Assembly (NCBI GenBank): GCA_028290165.1
Contig: JAQGKJ010000822.1
Coordinates: 1-6,033, forward strand
Direction: 5' to 3'
From: Bradyrhizobium sp.
GTDB lineage: Bacteria > Pseudomonadota > Alphaproteobacteria > Rhizobiales > Xanthobacteraceae
DNA length: 6,033 bases
Shown piece after piece: positions 5,136 to 6,033 of this stretch. The stretch's first letter is position 1; every line of letters begins with the position of its first letter. The notes beneath the pieces are model-generated. The model worked only from the letters and a program-made list of their open reading frames with translations, did not search any database and had not been told where the DNA came from. The position numbers and the translations under genes were made by a program.

Positions 5136-6033
5136 ATGACGTCACAATCCCCCGACATGAAAATCTCGCCCAAAACCCCGATCCGCGCGCCGTCGGCGGT
5201 TCCGGTCGACGATGCGGTGCTGCCGTTCGAGGTCGATGCGCTCGATCTGCGCGGCCGCCTGACCCGGCTCGGCCCCGCGCTCGACGATGTCCTGACCATG
5301 CACGATTATCCGCCCGCCGTCGGCAAGCTGCTCGGCGAGGCGATCGTGCTGACGACCTTGCTCGGCTCGTCCCTGAAATTCGACGGCCGCTTCATCCTGC
5401 AGACCCAGACCGACGGTCCGGTGTCGTTTCTGATCGTCGACTTCCAGGCGCCGGACCGCCTTCGCGCCTATGCGCGCTTCGATGCCGGGCGGCTCAAGGA
5501 CGGTCAGGATTCCGGTGCGCTTCTGGGCAAGGGCCATCTTGCGATGACCATCGACCAGGGGCCGGACATGAGCCGCTATCAGGGGCTGGTGGCGCTGGAA
5601 GGCGGCGGCCTCGAAGACGCCGCGCATGAATATTTCCTGCGCTCGGAACAGATTCCGACGCGGGTGCGGCTTGCGGTCGGCGAGGAATGGCGCGGCGGCG
5701 AAGGCGAACGCCCAAAGCATCGCTGGCGCGCCGGCGGCATGCTGCTGCAGTTCTTGCCCAAGGCGCCGGAGCGGGCGCAGCAGGCCGATCTGCATCCCGG
5801 CGATGCGCCGGAGGGCAGCGTCACCCACACGATGGAGGAAGACGACGCCTGGGTCGAAGGCCAGTCGCTGATCTCGACGGTGGAGGATGTCGAACTGATC
5901 GATCCGGATTTGTCGGGCGAGCGGCTATTGTATCGTTTGTTTCACGAGCGCGGCGTCCGCGTGTTTCACCCGCTGCCGCTGCGCGCGCAATGCTCGTGTT
6001 CGCGCGAGGCGGTATCGGCCATGCTGAAAAGCT
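5136..6033 (+). CDS. hslO: Hsp33 redox-regulated molecular chaperone, 3' end outside window
   Basis: 299 codons are visible with no stop. Hsp33 is a cytoplasmic holdase switched on by oxidative unfolding: a zinc site near the C-terminus (CxC...CxxC) releases zinc and forms disulfides under stress. The N-terminal domain shows RGRLTRLGPALDDVL (39-53), KLLGEAIVLTTLLGSSLKFDGRF (64-86) and LQTQTDGPVSFLIVDF (88-103), all typical of the family. Near the edge lies FHPLPLRAQCSCSREAVSAML with Cys286 and Cys288, the first zinc pair; the second pair would lie just beyond the window. ATG 5136 is chosen because AAGG lies at 5128-5131. ATG 5157 (MKISPK) has no ribosome site. The first 28 residues or so before the conserved domain form a variable extension. 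No neighbour shares its transcript within the window. Confidence 0.95.
   Translation, partial: MTSQSPDMKISPKTPIRAPSAVPVDDAVLPFEVDALDLRGRLTRLGPALDDVLTMHDYPPAVGKLLGEAIVLTTLLGSSLKFDGRFILQTQTDGPVSFLIVDFQAPDRLRAYARFDAGRLKDGQDSGALLGKGHLAMTIDQGPDMSRYQGLVALEGGGLEDAAHEYFLRSEQIPTRVRLAVGEEWRGGEGERPKHRWRAGGMLLQFLPKAPERAQQADLHPGDAPEGSVTHTMEEDDAWVEGQSLISTVEDVELIDPDLSGERLLYRLFHERGVRVFHPLPLRAQCSCSREAVSAMLKS

Noticed and set aside
5142..5828. Minus-strand 228-codon frame opposite hslO
   Set aside because: It is a shadow of a well-identified Hsp33 gene in GC-rich DNA.
1..6033. CRISPR array, phage genes or toxin-antitoxin pair
   Set aside because: No regularly spaced repeats, phage motifs or paired small genes with recognisable families were seen.

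Overview
The window looks like a piece of an alphaproteobacterial chromosome, most likely Bradyrhizobium or a close Nitrobacteraceae relative. This rests on the high GC of the housekeeping genes and on how closely ArgD, ArgF and Hsp33 match what I remember of that group. No database search was possible, so the genus is an inference.

Layout. Positions 1-2131 hold the arginine genes argD (acetylornithine aminotransferase, 5' end outside the window) and argF (ornithine carbamoyltransferase), which overlap by ATGA and are probably co-translated. Positions 5136-6033 hold the first 299 codons of hslO (Hsp33 redox chaperone), cut off by the window edge. Between them lies about 3 kb of accessory DNA. 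It contains a 170-residue orphan gene, a frameshifted methyltransferase-like 5' remnant closed by a strong intrinsic terminator, and a secreted outer-membrane beta-barrel gene with a TTG start. Beyond these are a small membrane-protein gene broken by a frameshift, an eroded 3' end of an ABC-transporter substrate-binding-protein gene, and a roughly 240-bp element bounded by imperfect 30-bp inverted repeats. A stretch of about 360 bp before hslO has no recognisable gene.

The most striking observation is that argD is interrupted by an in-frame amber codon at 183-185. An ATG at 189 follows at once, with an AGGAG nine bases upstream, and it opens an otherwise intact 339-codon reading frame. Either argD is a young pseudogene, or the protein is made from the internal start without its first 60 or so residues, or the stop is read through. 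Because argF overlaps the end of argD, the way argD is translated could also affect argF.

How the genes relate. ArgD and ArgF catalyse successive parts of the ornithine-to-citrulline arm of arginine synthesis. The argF-hslO interval looks like a site where foreign or duplicated genes land and decay: at least three broken genes and one repeat element sit next to two apparently intact accessory genes. I found no convincing new multi-gene system, RNA gene or CRISPR array.
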